Assembly (NCBI RefSeq): GCF_013177455.1
Contig: NZ_CP053660.1
Coordinates: 1,860,001 to 1,924,000 of the forward strand
Source: Nocardioides marmotae
Lineage (GTDB): Bacteria > Actinomycetota > Actinomycetes > Propionibacteriales > Nocardioidaceae
DNA: 64,000 nucleotides
Reading direction: 5' to 3'
The stretch's first letter is position 1. Every line of letters begins with the position of its first letter. The notes beneath the pieces were generated by a model. It was not told where the DNA came from and did not search any database. It saw only the letters and a program-made list of their open reading frames with translations. Shown here one piece after another: positions 52,705-63,369 of the stretch. The translations under genes were made by a program, and so were the position numbers.

Positions 52705-53441
52705 CTTCGACCGCCTCGGGCTGCGCCCGGGGGACCGCGTGCTCGACATGGGCTGCGGCGCCGGGCGGCACGCCTTCGAGATGTACCGCCGCGGCGGTGA
52801 CGTGATCGCGTTCGACATGGACGCCGACGAGCTGGCCAACGTGCGCGACCTCTTCGTCGCGATGAAGGAGGCCGGCGAGGTGCCCGAGGGTGCCGAGGCC
52901 GACGTCAAGGAGGGCGACGCGCTCCAGCTGCCCTTCGCCGACGGCGAGTTCGACCGGATCGTCGCCGCGGAGGTCCTCGAGCACATCTGGGCCGACGTCG
53001 ACGCGATCAAGGAGATGGTCCGCGTGCTGCGGCCCGGCGGCACCCTGGCGATCTCGGTGCCCCGCTGGCTGCCGGAGGTCGTCAATTGGAAGCTCTCCTC
53101 GGACTACCACAACGCCGAGGGCGGCCACATCCGCATCTACACCGACCACGAGCTCATCGACAAGGTCACCAAGGCCGGCCGCCCCAACGACGGCACCCCC
53201 GGCGACGCGATGGTCTTCCTGGGCAAGGACTACGCCCACGGCCTGCACACGCCGTACTGGTGGATCAAGTGCGCGGTCGGCGTCACCAACGACGAGCACC
53301 CGCTCGCGAAGGCGTACCACAAGCTGCTGGTCTGGGAGATCATGAAGCAGCCCACCGCGCTCAAGGTGGCCGGCAAGGTCCTCGACCCGCTCATCGGCAA
53401 GAGCATGGTGCTCTACTTCCAGAAGCCCGCCGCGGGTGCCG

Positions 53442-53449
<8 letters not shown>
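52691..53449 (+). CDS. Class I SAM-dependent methyltransferase
   Basis: A 252-residue methyltransferase with motif I VLDMGCGAGRHAFEMYRRG, IAFDMDADELANVRDLF, the middle motif EGDALQLPFADGEFDRIVAA and EVLEHIWADVDAIKEMVRV, the UbiE/MenG-like layout. A C-terminal extension of about 90 residues, WWIKCAVGVTNDEHPLAKAY, replaces the usual cap. It overlaps the glycosyltransferase end by 14 bases, so it is co-translated. Target is probably the product of the glycosyltransferase or of the next gene. Confidence 0.86.
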
Positions 53450-55202
<1,753 letters not shown>

Positions 55203-55212
55203 CTAGTAGGGT

Positions 55213-55226
55213 TGGAACACGTTCTA
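55213..55226. promoter_or_regulatory. KstR box between methyltransferase and fadE34
   Basis: TGGAACACGTTCTA is a full match to TnnAACnnGTTnnA and identical to the box at 46900. It stands 46 bases before the fadE34 ATG and 19 bases before the divergent methyltransferase GTG, so one box can serve both genes. Confidence 0.82.
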
Positions 55227-55272
55227 GTTCTGCACCCGGCCGTCGGCGGCCGCACCGCCTGGAAGGACACCC

Positions 55273-57354
55273 ATGTCGATCGGGATCTCCGACGAGCACG
55301 TCGAGCTGGCCGACAGCCTGCGCAAGTGGGCGGCGAGCCTGGACGGGCCGGCGCTCGTCCGGGCCGCCGAGGGCGAGGCGGCCGAGCCGTTCGCCGCGAC
55401 CTGGCAGGCCGTGACGGAGATGGGCGTCGCGACGATCGGGCTGCCCGAGGCGGCCGGCGGCGGGGGCGGCTCGGAGCTCGACCAGGCGGTCGCGCTCGAG
55501 GCCTGCGCCCGGGAGCTGGTGCCCGGCCCGCTGCTGGGCCCGGTGGTCGCGCAGGCGCTGCTCGGGGAGACCGAGGTCGCCGCGGCGATCGGCGGGGGAG
55601 CCGTCGTCGCGATCGGCCTCTCCGACCTGGTCTGGGACGTCCCCTCGGCCACGCACGTGCTGGCCGAGGTCGCGGACGGGTGGCGGGTGCTGCCCGTCGA
55701 GGCGGTCACCGTCACCCCCGGCACGGGCCTGGACCTCAGCCGCCGCTACGGCGCCGTCACCGTCGAGGACCCCGCGGCCGGCGTCGCGGTGCCGGGGCTT
55801 TCCCGCGAGCTGCTGCACCGCACGGCCGTCACGTACGCCGCGGCGGAGGCCGCCGGGCTGGCCCGCTGGTGCCTGGACACCGCGGTGGAGTACGCCAAGG
55901 TGCGCGAGCAGTTCGGCCAGAAGATCGGCGCCTTCCAGGCGGTCAAGCACCTGTGCGCGCAGATGCTCGAGACCGTCGAGGCGATCACCGGGGCCGCCTG
56001 GGACGTCGCGTCCGCCGCGCGGCCCGGGACGGCGGGGGCCGACGACGACCAGTGGGCCTTCGCCGCCGACGTCGCCGCGGTGACCTGCTTCGACGGCGCG
56101 GTCGAGGTCGCGAAGAGCTGCATCCAGGTGCTCGGCGGGATCGGGTTCACCTTCGAGCACGACGCCCACCTCTACCTGCGTCGCGCGGTCGCGCTGCGCA
56201 GCCTGCTCGGCAGCACCGACGAGGCCGCCCGCCGGCTCACCGCCCGCGCGGTCGGCGGCACCCGGCGCCGGCTCGAGGTCGACCTGGAGGGGCGGGACGA
56301 GGCGGTCCGGGCCGACGTCCGCGCGCGGGTCGAGGCGATCGCGGCCCGCCCCGAGGACGAGCGGCGGGCCGCCCTGGTGGACGCCGGCTACCTCATGCCG
56401 CACTGGCCGGCGCCGTACGGCATCGGCGCGGACGCGGTGACCCAGCTCGTCATCGACACCGAGCTCGCGCGGGCCGGCGTCACCCGGCCCGACATCGTCA
56501 TCGCCGGCTGGGCGCTGCCCACCATCCTCGAGCACGGCACCGACGCCCAGCGCGAGCGGTTCGTCGCGCCGTCGCTGCGCGGCGAGCTGGTCTGGTGCCA
56601 GCTGTTCTCCGAGCCCGGCTCCGGCTCCGACCTCGCCTCCCTGCGCACGCGGGCGGAGAAGGTCGAGGGCGGCTGGCGGCTCACCGGGCAGAAGGTCTGG
56701 ACCTCGGTCGCCGACCGCGCCGACTGGGGGATCTGCTTGGCGCGCACCGACCCCGACGCGCCCCAGCACCGGGGCATCTCCTACTTCCTCGTCGACATGC
56801 GCTCCGCGGGCATCGACGTGCGGCCCCTGCGCGAGATCACCGGCGAGGCGCTGTTCAACGAGGTCTTCCTCGACGAGGTGTTCGTGCCCGACGACATGCT
56901 GGTCGCCGAGCCCGGCGACGGCTGGCGGCTGGCCCGGACCACGCTGGCCAACGAGCGGGTCGCCATGGCCGGCAGCCGGCTCGCCAAGAGCACCGAGCGC
57001 GCCGTCGAGCTCGCCGCTGTCGGCCTCACCGCCGCCCAGGAGGTGCGGGTGGGTCAGGCGGTCGCACTCTCGACGGTCTGCTCGCTGCTCGGCGTCCGCT
57101 CGACGCTGCGCTCGCTCGCCGGCCAGGGTCCCGGCCCCGAGTCGAGCGTGGCCAAGCTGCTGGGCGTCCGCAACCGCCAGGACGCCTCGGAGCTGGTCGT
57201 CTCGCTGCACGGCGACCGGGCGCTGACCGACGCCGAGGACGTCCGCGCCGACGTCTGGGAGATGCTCAACACCCGGTGCCTCTCGATCGCCGGAGGCACC
57301 ACCCAGGTGCTGCGGAACGTCGCCGGCGAACGCATCCTCGGACTGCCGCGATAG
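55273..57354 (+). CDS. fadE34: Double acyl-CoA dehydrogenase FadE34
   Basis: A 693-residue protein made of two acyl-CoA dehydrogenase halves. The first half (1 to about 325) has ACAD helices with VREQFGQKIGAFQAVKHLCA. The second half carries WCQLFSEPGSGSDLASLRTR and GGWRLTGQKVWTS, and ends AGGTTQVLRNVAGERILGLP. This fused form and size fit FadE34 (ChsE3), which dehydrogenates the sterol side-chain CoA ester. GGAAGG is six bases before the ATG. In mycobacteria fadE34 is next to kstR; here four genes intervene. The KstR box upstream makes it part of the regulon. Confidence 0.92.
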   Translation: MSIGISDEHVELADSLRKWAASLDGPALVRAAEGEAAEPFAATWQAVTEMGVATIGLPEAAGGGGGSELDQAVALEACARELVPGPLLGPVVAQALLGETEVAAAIGGGAVVAIGLSDLVWDVPSATHVLAEVADGWRVLPVEAVTVTPGTGLDLSRRYGAVTVEDPAAGVAVPGLSRELLHRTAVTYAAAEAAGLARWCLDTAVEYAKVREQFGQKIGAFQAVKHLCAQMLETVEAITGAAWDVASAARPGTAGADDDQWAFAADVAAVTCFDGAVEVAKSCIQVLGGIGFTFEHDAHLYLRRAVALRSLLGSTDEAARRLTARAVGGTRRRLEVDLEGRDEAVRADVRARVEAIAARPEDERRAALVDAGYLMPHWPAPYGIGADAVTQLVIDTELARAGVTRPDIVIAGWALPTILEHGTDAQRERFVAPSLRGELVWCQLFSEPGSGSDLASLRTRAEKVEGGWRLTGQKVWTSVADRADWGICLARTDPDAPQHRGISYFLVDMRSAGIDVRPLREITGEALFNEVFLDEVFVPDDMLVAEPGDGWRLARTTLANERVAMAGSRLAKSTERAVELAAVGLTAAQEVRVGQAVALSTVCSLLGVRSTLRSLAGQGPGPESSVAKLLGVRNRQDASELVVSLHGDRALTDAEDVRADVWEMLNTRCLSIAGGTTQVLRNVAGERILGLPR

Positions 57355-57417
57355 CGCAGGTCAGGCCACCTTTTCGGCCGATTCTGCGCGGGTCGTGCGG
57401 ACCCGTACGATCCTCCG

Positions 57418-58557
57418 GTGCACGACGCCGCCATCCTCGCCTACTTCGCCGACGACACCACCCGCACCTACCAGCTGGTGCAGTGGCTGCCGGTGCTCGA
57501 GCTGCTCCAGGAGCAGCACCCGGTGGCCGTCGTCGCGCGGGACCCGGCGGCGGCCGAGCTGCTCGCCGCGCACACGTCCCTGCCCGTCGAGCTGGCGGTG
57601 TCGTTCCCCGAGCTGACCGAGCTGTACGCCGCGGTCGACCCGAAGGTCGTCCTGTACTGCAACAACTCCATGCTCAACTTCCAGTCGCTGCTCCACGGCC
57701 GGGCGCTGCACGTGCACATCAACCACGGCGAGAGCGACAAGCAGAGCATGGCCAGCAACAACGCCAAGGCCTACGACCGGGTCTTCGTCGCCGGCGAGGC
57801 CGCCGTCCAGCGGCACGTCGCAGGGCTGCTGGAGCTCGACACCTCGCGCCTCGTGCGCACCGGCCGGCCCCAGCTGGACCTCCGCCTCGAGCCGCTGCTC
57901 GAGCCCACCGACCGGCGCACCGTGCTCTACGCGCCGACCTGGGAGGGCGACGCCGAGTACAACGACTACACCTCGGTCGACACCATCGGCCCCGACGTCG
58001 TCCGCGCGATCCTCGCCGTGCCCGACGTGCGCCTGGTCTACAAGCCGCATCCCAAGGTCGTCACCAGCACCACCCCGGGCGTGCGCGACGGGCACCGCGC
58101 GATCCTCGCGCTGCTCGACGAGGCGGTACGCCGCGAGCCGGACGCCGGCCACGTCGCGATCCTCCTCGGCGACATCCTCGCGGTGATGCCCGACTGCGAC
58201 GCGATGGTCACCGACGTCTCCTCGGTCGGGCTGGACTGGCTCTACCTGCGCACCGAGCGGCCGATCTTCATCACCGACCGCCACCACGACGCCGAGCGGC
58301 TGCGCCAGGAGGTCCCGGTCAGCCGCTGCGCCGACGTCCTCGACGACGTCGACGTGTCCGCGCTGACCGAGCTGCTCACCGCCCGGCTCGCGCACGACGA
58401 GCACCACCTGGCGCGGGTGGCGATGCGGCACCACTACTTCGACGACCTCGCCGTCGGCGACAGCACGGTCCGCTTCCTCGACGCCGTCGCCGAGCTCGTC
58501 GCCCGCCGCGACGCGCTCCTCGGTGAGTCCGCCCCCGGCGCCGCCATCACCGCCTGA
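57418..58557 (+). CDS. CDP-glycerol glycerophosphotransferase-family (TagF-like) protein
   Basis: A 379-residue transferase. HINHGESDKQSM, VLYAPTWEGD, VYKPHPKV and VTDVSSVGLDWLYL are the four conserved blocks of the TagB/TagF family that transfers glycerol- or ribitol-phosphate in cell-wall polymer synthesis. No membrane anchor is present. TACGAT six bases before the GTG at 57418 gives a leaderless start. It follows fadE34 by 63 bases without overlap. With the glycosyltransferase cassette nearby, a role in an envelope glycopolymer is plausible. Confidence 0.85.
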   Translation: MHDAAILAYFADDTTRTYQLVQWLPVLELLQEQHPVAVVARDPAAAELLAAHTSLPVELAVSFPELTELYAAVDPKVVLYCNNSMLNFQSLLHGRALHVHINHGESDKQSMASNNAKAYDRVFVAGEAAVQRHVAGLLELDTSRLVRTGRPQLDLRLEPLLEPTDRRTVLYAPTWEGDAEYNDYTSVDTIGPDVVRAILAVPDVRLVYKPHPKVVTSTTPGVRDGHRAILALLDEAVRREPDAGHVAILLGDILAVMPDCDAMVTDVSSVGLDWLYLRTERPIFITDRHHDAERLRQEVPVSRCADVLDDVDVSALTELLTARLAHDEHHLARVAMRHHYFDDLAVGDSTVRFLDAVAELVARRDALLGESAPGAAITA

Positions 58558-58569
58558 GCGTCCGCACCG

Positions 58570-58952
58570 CTGGTCGAGCGGGAGGGCCGCCAGGCCCGAC
58601 GTGTCGAGGCCCGGTGAGGTGTGCAGGGCCTGGGGTCGTGGGACTCTCGCGGGGTTTCGACACGCTCGCTTGCGCTCGCTGCTCAACCAGCGGGGGTCGC
58701 GGGCGTACTGCTGGTCGAGCAGGAGGGCCGCCGGGCCCGACGTGTCGAGGCCCGGTGAGGTCGGCAGGGCCTGGGGTCGTGGGTCTCTCGCGGGGTTTCG
58801 ACACGCTCGCTGGCGCTCGCTGCTCAACCAGCGGGGGTGGGGCGGGAGGGCCGCCGGGCCTGACGTGTCGAGGCCCGGTGAGGTGTGCGGGGCCTGGGGT
58901 GGTGGGTCTCTCGCGGGGTTTCGACACGCTCGCTGGCGCTCGCTGCTCAACC
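58570..58952. repeat. Three-copy palindromic intergenic repeat array
   Basis: Three copies of a 120-140-base unit fill almost all of the 415 bases between two converging genes. Landmarks per copy are GAGGGCCGCC (58582, 58723, 58846), GACGTGTCGAGGCCCGGTGA, and TTTCGACACGCTCGCT followed by GCTCGCTGCTCAACC. CTGGTCGAGCA at the start of a unit pairs with TGCTCAACCAG at its end, and GTGTCGA pairs with TCGACAC inside, so each unit can form a long branched hairpin. Spacing is 141 and 123 bases; copy 3 lacks the CTGGTCGAGC start. No coding region is supported here. Confidence 0.85.
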
Positions 58953-58972
58953 GGCCGCGGGTGGCTGGGGCG

Positions 58973-60217
58973 TCAGCCGGCGACGCGGCCGCGCTCGCGG
59001 CGGTACTGGTTCCAGTGCCAGTGCAGGTAGCGGTCGATGGCGCGGACGACGTGGGAGCTGCGGATCGAGGGGAAGATGTCGAAGGCGTGCTGGGCGCCGG
59101 GCAGCTCGGCGTACACCACCGAACGCTTCGAGATCCGCCGCAGCTTCTCGACGAAGGCCCGCGCCTGGGCGACCGGGACGAGCGTGTCGTAGGCGCCGTG
59201 CAGGACGAAGAAGTCGGGCGCCTCGGGGGTGATCCGCAGGATCGGCGAGGCGTCCTCGAAGGCCTGCGGGTCCGCCGCGAAGGTCGTCTTGAGCACGCGC
59301 GGGGCGAGGAAGAGGTCGCGCAGCTGCTCGGCGGCCCGGGTGCCGGTCGAGCCGGCGAAGTCGTACACGCCGTAGTGCGGCACCGCGACCTGCACGGAGG
59401 TGTCGGCGTCCTCGAAGCCGGGCTGGTACGCCGCGTCGCCGGGCGTGAGGGCGGCGAGCGCGACGAGGTGGCCGCCCGCCGAGCCGCCGGTGATCGCGAT
59501 GTAGTCGGGGTCGCCGCCGTGCTCGGCGATGTTGGCCTTGACCCAGGCGATCGCCTTCTTCACGTCGATGACGTGGGCGGGCCACTCCGCGCGCGGGGAG
59601 AGCCGGTAGTTGATCGCCACGCACACCCAGCCCTTGCCGGCCAGGTGCTGCATGAGCGGGATGCCCTGCTGGTCCTTGTTGCCGATCGTCCAGCCGCCGC
59701 CGTGCACCTGGATCAGCACCGGTGCGCCGCCGTCGGGCACGCCGTCGGCGGGGGAGTAGACGTCGAGGAGACCGCGCTTCCCGATCGCGGGGTCGTAGGC
59801 GATGTTCTTCTCGACCCGGACGCGGGCGTCGCGCATGCGGAAGGGGTTGACCAGGCGCCGCCACGGCACCGCCAGGTCGGCGGGCGTCGGCTCGGCGTCG
59901 AGCTGCTCGACGTAGTCGGCGCCGAGCGCCTCGACCAGGCTGTCCTCCGCCTGGTGCTGGACCTTGCGGGCCTGCCAGACGAGGTAGGACAGGCCCGCCG
60001 TGCTCGCGGCCGCCAGCGCCAGCCCGCGGACGTCGCGCCGCGGGCCGCGGGCGTGCGCGGCGGCGTCGGCGACGGTGAGCGCCAGCGCGTGCGGGGCGAG
60101 CTCCCCGACCAGCCAGCCGGCCATGAACGCGGGGATGCCGGGGCGGAAGCCGGGCAGGGGCCGGATCGCGTTCGCGGTGAGCGCGGCGGTCACGATCTGA
60201 CGGCGCAGGAACGACAT
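58973..60217 (-). CDS. Lipase/esterase of the hormone-sensitive lipase family
   Basis: A 414-residue alpha/beta hydrolase with an N-terminal membrane-associated region of about 110 residues. The oxyanion motif is VHGGGWTIGN, and the nucleophile is Ser246 in ITGGSAGGHL; FFVLHGAYDTLVP and GAQHAFDIF hold the likely acid and histidine. This is the LipM/LipN-like form common in lipid-using actinobacteria. ATG at 60217 has TACTCT seven bases upstream, a leaderless pattern. It is divergent from the acyltransferase gene, with the KstR box between. It probably hydrolyses esters of sterols or acylglycerols. Confidence 0.87.
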   Translation of the reverse strand: MSFLRRQIVTAALTANAIRPLPGFRPGIPAFMAGWLVGELAPHALALTVADAAAHARGPRRDVRGLALAAASTAGLSYLVWQARKVQHQAEDSLVEALGADYVEQLDAEPTPADLAVPWRRLVNPFRMRDARVRVEKNIAYDPAIGKRGLLDVYSPADGVPDGGAPVLIQVHGGGWTIGNKDQQGIPLMQHLAGKGWVCVAINYRLSPRAEWPAHVIDVKKAIAWVKANIAEHGGDPDYIAITGGSAGGHLVALAALTPGDAAYQPGFEDADTSVQVAVPHYGVYDFAGSTGTRAAEQLRDLFLAPRVLKTTFAADPQAFEDASPILRITPEAPDFFVLHGAYDTLVPVAQARAFVEKLRRISKRSVVYAELPGAQHAFDIFPSIRSSHVVRAIDRYLHWHWNQYRRERGRVAG

Positions 60218-60296
60218 GCCGACGAGAGTAGTCCGCAATTGAGGTGCGTCACGCGGACGACCGCGTGACGTGTCGCGCCGCGGCGCGTTGCACACT

Positions 60297-60310
60297 GAGA
60301 ACACGTTCTA
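60297..60310. promoter_or_regulatory. KstR-type box between lipase and acyltransferase genes
   Basis: GAGAACACGTTCTA is identical to the box in front of the enoyl-CoA isomerase gene (read on the minus strand there). It is 17 bases before the acyltransferase ATG, so binding would block initiation. The lipase start is 79 bases away on the other side. Confidence 0.75.
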
Positions 60311-60327
60311 TCCGAGGGGGACCTGCG

Positions 60328-61755
60328 ATGTTCGACCGGCTGTCGGGGCTCGATGCGAGCTTCCTCTACCTGGAGACGCCGTCGCAGCTGATGCACGTCT
60401 GCGGCTTCATCCTGCTCGACCCGTCCACGATGCCCGAGGAGTACTCCTTCGCCCGGCTCCAGGCGACGATCGACGAGCGGGTCCGCGACACCCCCGCCTT
60501 CACCCGCAAGCTGCGCCGCGTGCCGCTGGGCCTGGACCACCCGATCTGGGTGCGCGACAAGCAGTTCGACATCGAGCGCCACGTGCACCGCCTCGCGCTG
60601 CCCCGCCCGGGCGGCCTCGCCGAGCTCACCGAGCTGGCCGGGCACCTCGCCGGCCTGCCGCTGGACCGCTCGCGGCCGCTGTGGGAGATGTGGGTGATCG
60701 AGGGGTACGACGCCGGGCTGGGCCACGACCTGGTCGCGGTGTTCATGAAGATGCACCACGCCACCGTCGACGGCGTCTCCGGCGCGAACCTGGTCTCGCA
60801 CCTGTGCAGCCTCGAGCCGGAGGCCCCGCCGCTGGGCACGGCCGACGACCAGCGCTACGGCCGCGACGCCGACCACCTCGAGCTGCTCGGCCGGGCGGTC
60901 CTCTCCAACGTCACCAAGCCGCTGCACGCCGCGCGCCTGCTCACCCCGTCGGTGCGGTCGGTGGCCAGCACGATCGGGCGGGCCCGGGCCGGCACCGCCA
61001 TGGCCGCCCCGCTGACCGCGCCCCGCACCTCCTTCAACGGCACCATCACCAGCCACCGGACGATCGCGCTGGTCGACATGGAGCTGGAGCAGGTGCGCGA
61101 GGTCAAGGCCGCGACCGGCACCACCGTGAACGACGTGGTGCTCACCGTGGCCGGCGGCGCGCTGCGCTCCTACCTCGCCGACCGCGGCGAGCTGCCGGAG
61201 GACTCGCTGCTGGCGACCGTGCCGGTCTCGGTCCACGGCACCTCCCAGCGCTCCGCCGGGGTCAACAAGGTCTCCGCGCTCTTCGCCAAGCTCGGCACCG
61301 ACGAGGAGGACCCGCTGGTCCGGCTCGAGGAGATGGCGACCCGCAACAAGCACGCCAAGGAGCACCACAACGCGATCAGCGCCGACGCGCTGCAGGACTG
61401 GGCGGAGTTCGCGGCGCCGCGGACCTTCGGCCTGGCGATGCGGACCTACGCCGGGCTGCGCCTGGCCGAGCGCCACCCCGTGGTGCACAACCTGGTGATC
61501 TCCAACGTGCCCGGCCCGCCGGTGCCGCTCTACTTCTGCGGGGCCGAGGTGCTCGGGCTCTACCCGCTGGGCCCGGTCTTCCACGGCGCGGGCCTGAACA
61601 TCACGGTGATGTCGAACCACGGCCACCTGCACGTCGGGGTCATCGCGTGCCGCGAGTCGGTGCCGCACCCCGAGGACCTGGTGCAGCGCTTCCCCGTCGA
61701 GCTGGACGCGCTGCGCGCCGCGGTCGCCCGGTCGGGCACCAGCTCGGTCGGCTGA
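60328..61755 (+). CDS. Wax ester synthase/diacylglycerol acyltransferase
   Basis: A 475-residue WS/DGAT enzyme that esterifies fatty acyl-CoA to diacylglycerol or alcohols for storage. The active site is His143-His144 in MHHATVDG (HHxxxDG). LSGLDASFLYLETPSQLMHV opens the family fold, and the C-terminal domain has NLVISNVPGPPVPLYFCGA, also conserved. GAGGGGG is seven bases before the ATG. The KstR box upstream suggests that storage lipid synthesis follows sterol supply. Which of several paralogues this is cannot be decided. Confidence 0.92.
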   Translation: MFDRLSGLDASFLYLETPSQLMHVCGFILLDPSTMPEEYSFARLQATIDERVRDTPAFTRKLRRVPLGLDHPIWVRDKQFDIERHVHRLALPRPGGLAELTELAGHLAGLPLDRSRPLWEMWVIEGYDAGLGHDLVAVFMKMHHATVDGVSGANLVSHLCSLEPEAPPLGTADDQRYGRDADHLELLGRAVLSNVTKPLHAARLLTPSVRSVASTIGRARAGTAMAAPLTAPRTSFNGTITSHRTIALVDMELEQVREVKAATGTTVNDVVLTVAGGALRSYLADRGELPEDSLLATVPVSVHGTSQRSAGVNKVSALFAKLGTDEEDPLVRLEEMATRNKHAKEHHNAISADALQDWAEFAAPRTFGLAMRTYAGLRLAERHPVVHNLVISNVPGPPVPLYFCGAEVLGLYPLGPVFHGAGLNITVMSNHGHLHVGVIACRESVPHPEDLVQRFPVELDALRAAVARSGTSSVG

Positions 61756-61777
61756 CCCGGCTGACCCGGCTGACCCG
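61751..61777 (+). repeat. Three 9-bp tandem repeats at the acyltransferase stop codon
   Basis: GCTGACCCG is repeated three times; the first copy contains the TGA stop of the acyltransferase gene. In-frame TGA codons at 9-base intervals give repeated stops. A similar but less regular motif (GGCGGTTGACCCT) occurs at about 63330-63350. Confidence 0.6.
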
Positions 61778-61811
61778 GCGGCGCCTGGCGCGGCGTGCCA
61801 TCGTGGCCGCC

Positions 61812-62720
61812 ATGAGCGAGCAAGCAGCAGATGCCCCCGTCGTCGTGGTGACCGGCGCGAACGGCTTCGTCGGGGCCGCCACCTGCGCGGCCCTGGTCGA
61901 GCGCGGCGCGCGGGTCCGCGGCGTCGTACGTCGGGCCGGGACGGCGCCGTCCGGCGTCGAGGAGCGGGTCGGAGAGTTCTCCGACCCCGGGTTCGCCGCG
62001 TCGGTGGTCGACGGCGCGAGCGCGGTCGTCACGACCGTGCACCCGATGGCCGCGGACCGCGAGACCCAGCACCGCGTCGGGGTCGAGGGCACCACGACGA
62101 TCGCCCGGGCCGCCCGCGACGCCGGGGTACGCCGCCTGGTGCACGTCTCGACGGCCGCCGTCTACGACCGCTCGCCCGGGGCGGACGACGTGGACGAGTC
62201 CTCCGCGCTGGTCGGTGAGGACGCGGGCGACTACGGCGTCACCAAGCGCGACACCGACGCCTCGCTGGCCGCCGTCGAGGCGATCACGCGGGTGCTCGTC
62301 CGGCCGCCGGCGATCCTCGGGCCGGGGGCGACCTCGGTGTGGAACACCCTGCGCCCCGGCGCCATCCGCGAGAACCCGGCCGCGCGGCGTACCGCCCCGG
62401 ACCGGTCGTTCGCGTGGGTCCACGTCACCGACCTCGCGACGTTCCTCGCCGACGTGGCGACCGGCGCCGTGCCCGACGCCGAGGACCCGGCCCGCGGCCC
62501 GGTCGCGGGGGAGTGCACGCCGGTCAACCTCGCCGCCGAGCCGGCCCGGGCCCGCGACTACTTCGGGACCGTCGCGGAGGCCGTCGGCGTCGAGCCGGAG
62601 TGGGTCGAGGAGCCGGTGTGGACCGGCCGGATCGTGGCCGACCGCGCCCGCGGCTGGGGCTGGTCGCCTGCGGTCACCCTCGACGCCGCGCTCACCGAGC
62701 TCGCCGAGGGACTGCGGTGA
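61812..62720 (+). CDS. NAD-dependent epimerase/dehydratase-family protein
   Basis: A 302-residue extended SDR. VVVTGANGFVGAATCAALVE binds the cofactor, VHVSTAAVYDRSP supplies the catalytic Ser/Thr region and DYGVTKRDTD the Tyr-x3-Lys pair. The substrate region (WNTLRPGAIRENPAARR) recalls 3-beta-hydroxysteroid dehydrogenase-like members, but sugar epimerases share this layout. It follows the acyltransferase by 56 bases and overlaps the acetyltransferase gene by four. Function as a hydroxysteroid or sugar enzyme is not decided. Confidence 0.78.
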   Translation: MSEQAADAPVVVVTGANGFVGAATCAALVERGARVRGVVRRAGTAPSGVEERVGEFSDPGFAASVVDGASAVVTTVHPMAADRETQHRVGVEGTTTIARAARDAGVRRLVHVSTAAVYDRSPGADDVDESSALVGEDAGDYGVTKRDTDASLAAVEAITRVLVRPPAILGPGATSVWNTLRPGAIRENPAARRTAPDRSFAWVHVTDLATFLADVATGAVPDAEDPARGPVAGECTPVNLAAEPARARDYFGTVAEAVGVEPEWVEEPVWTGRIVADRARGWGWSPAVTLDAALTELAEGLR

Positions 62721-63304
62721 CCGCCGGGGAGGCGACCGACACCCGCTCGATGCGCGAGCGGATGGAGGCCGGCGAGCTGTACGTCGCCGACGACCCCGAG
62801 ATCGGCGAGGCGAGCGCCGTGGCGCTGGACCTGATGGCGGCGTACAACGCCACCTCGGTGCGGCAGGCGCCGCTGCGCCGCCTGCTCCTCGAGCAGCTCC
62901 TGGGCTCGATCGGGGAGGGCACCGAGCTGCGGCCGCCGATCCACGTCGACTACGGCTCGAACATCACGATCGGGGCCCGCTGCTTCGCCAACTTCGGCCT
63001 GGTGGCGCTCGACGTCGCCGCGATCACCATCGGCGACGACGTGCAGATCGGGCCGAACGTCCAGCTGCTCACCCCCACCCACCCGCTCGAGCCCGGGCCG
63101 CGGCGGGACAAGTGGGAGGCGGCCTCGCCGATCACCATCGGCGACAACGTCTGGCTGGGCGGCGGGGCGATCGTGCTGCCGGGGGTCACGATCGGCGAGA
63201 ACACCGTCGTCGGCGCCGGCGCGGTCGTCACCAAGGACCTGCCCGCCAACGTGGTCGCCGTCGGCAATCCCGCCCGCGTGGTCAAGGAGCTCACCGACGG
63301 CTGA
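62717..63304 (+). CDS. Hexapeptide sugar O-acetyltransferase (maltose acetyltransferase type)
   Basis: A 195-residue left-handed beta-helix acetyltransferase. MRERMEAGELYVADDPEIGE opens the Maa/NodL N-terminal domain. Hexapeptide repeats include ITIGARCFANFG and ITIGDNVWLGGGAIVLPG, with the catalytic His in LLTPTHPLEPGPR. It transfers acetyl from acetyl-CoA to a sugar or similar hydroxyl. GTG at 62717 overlaps the epimerase stop (GTGA), so both act in one pathway, perhaps modifying a glycan. Confidence 0.88.
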   Translation: MTAGEATDTRSMRERMEAGELYVADDPEIGEASAVALDLMAAYNATSVRQAPLRRLLLEQLLGSIGEGTELRPPIHVDYGSNITIGARCFANFGLVALDVAAITIGDDVQIGPNVQLLTPTHPLEPGPRRDKWEAASPITIGDNVWLGGGAIVLPGVTIGENTVVGAGAVVTKDLPANVVAVGNPARVVKELTDG

Positions 63305-63369
63305 CCCGGGCGGCTGACCCTGGCGGTTGACTCTCTGGCGGTTGACCCTGGCGGCGGCGCCGACGCGGG

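Noticed and set aside
58523..60268. Open frame of 581 codons running through the 58.6 kb repeats
   Set aside because: It translates non-coding repeats and the antisense of the lipase-like gene; the repeated peptide comes from the DNA repeat.
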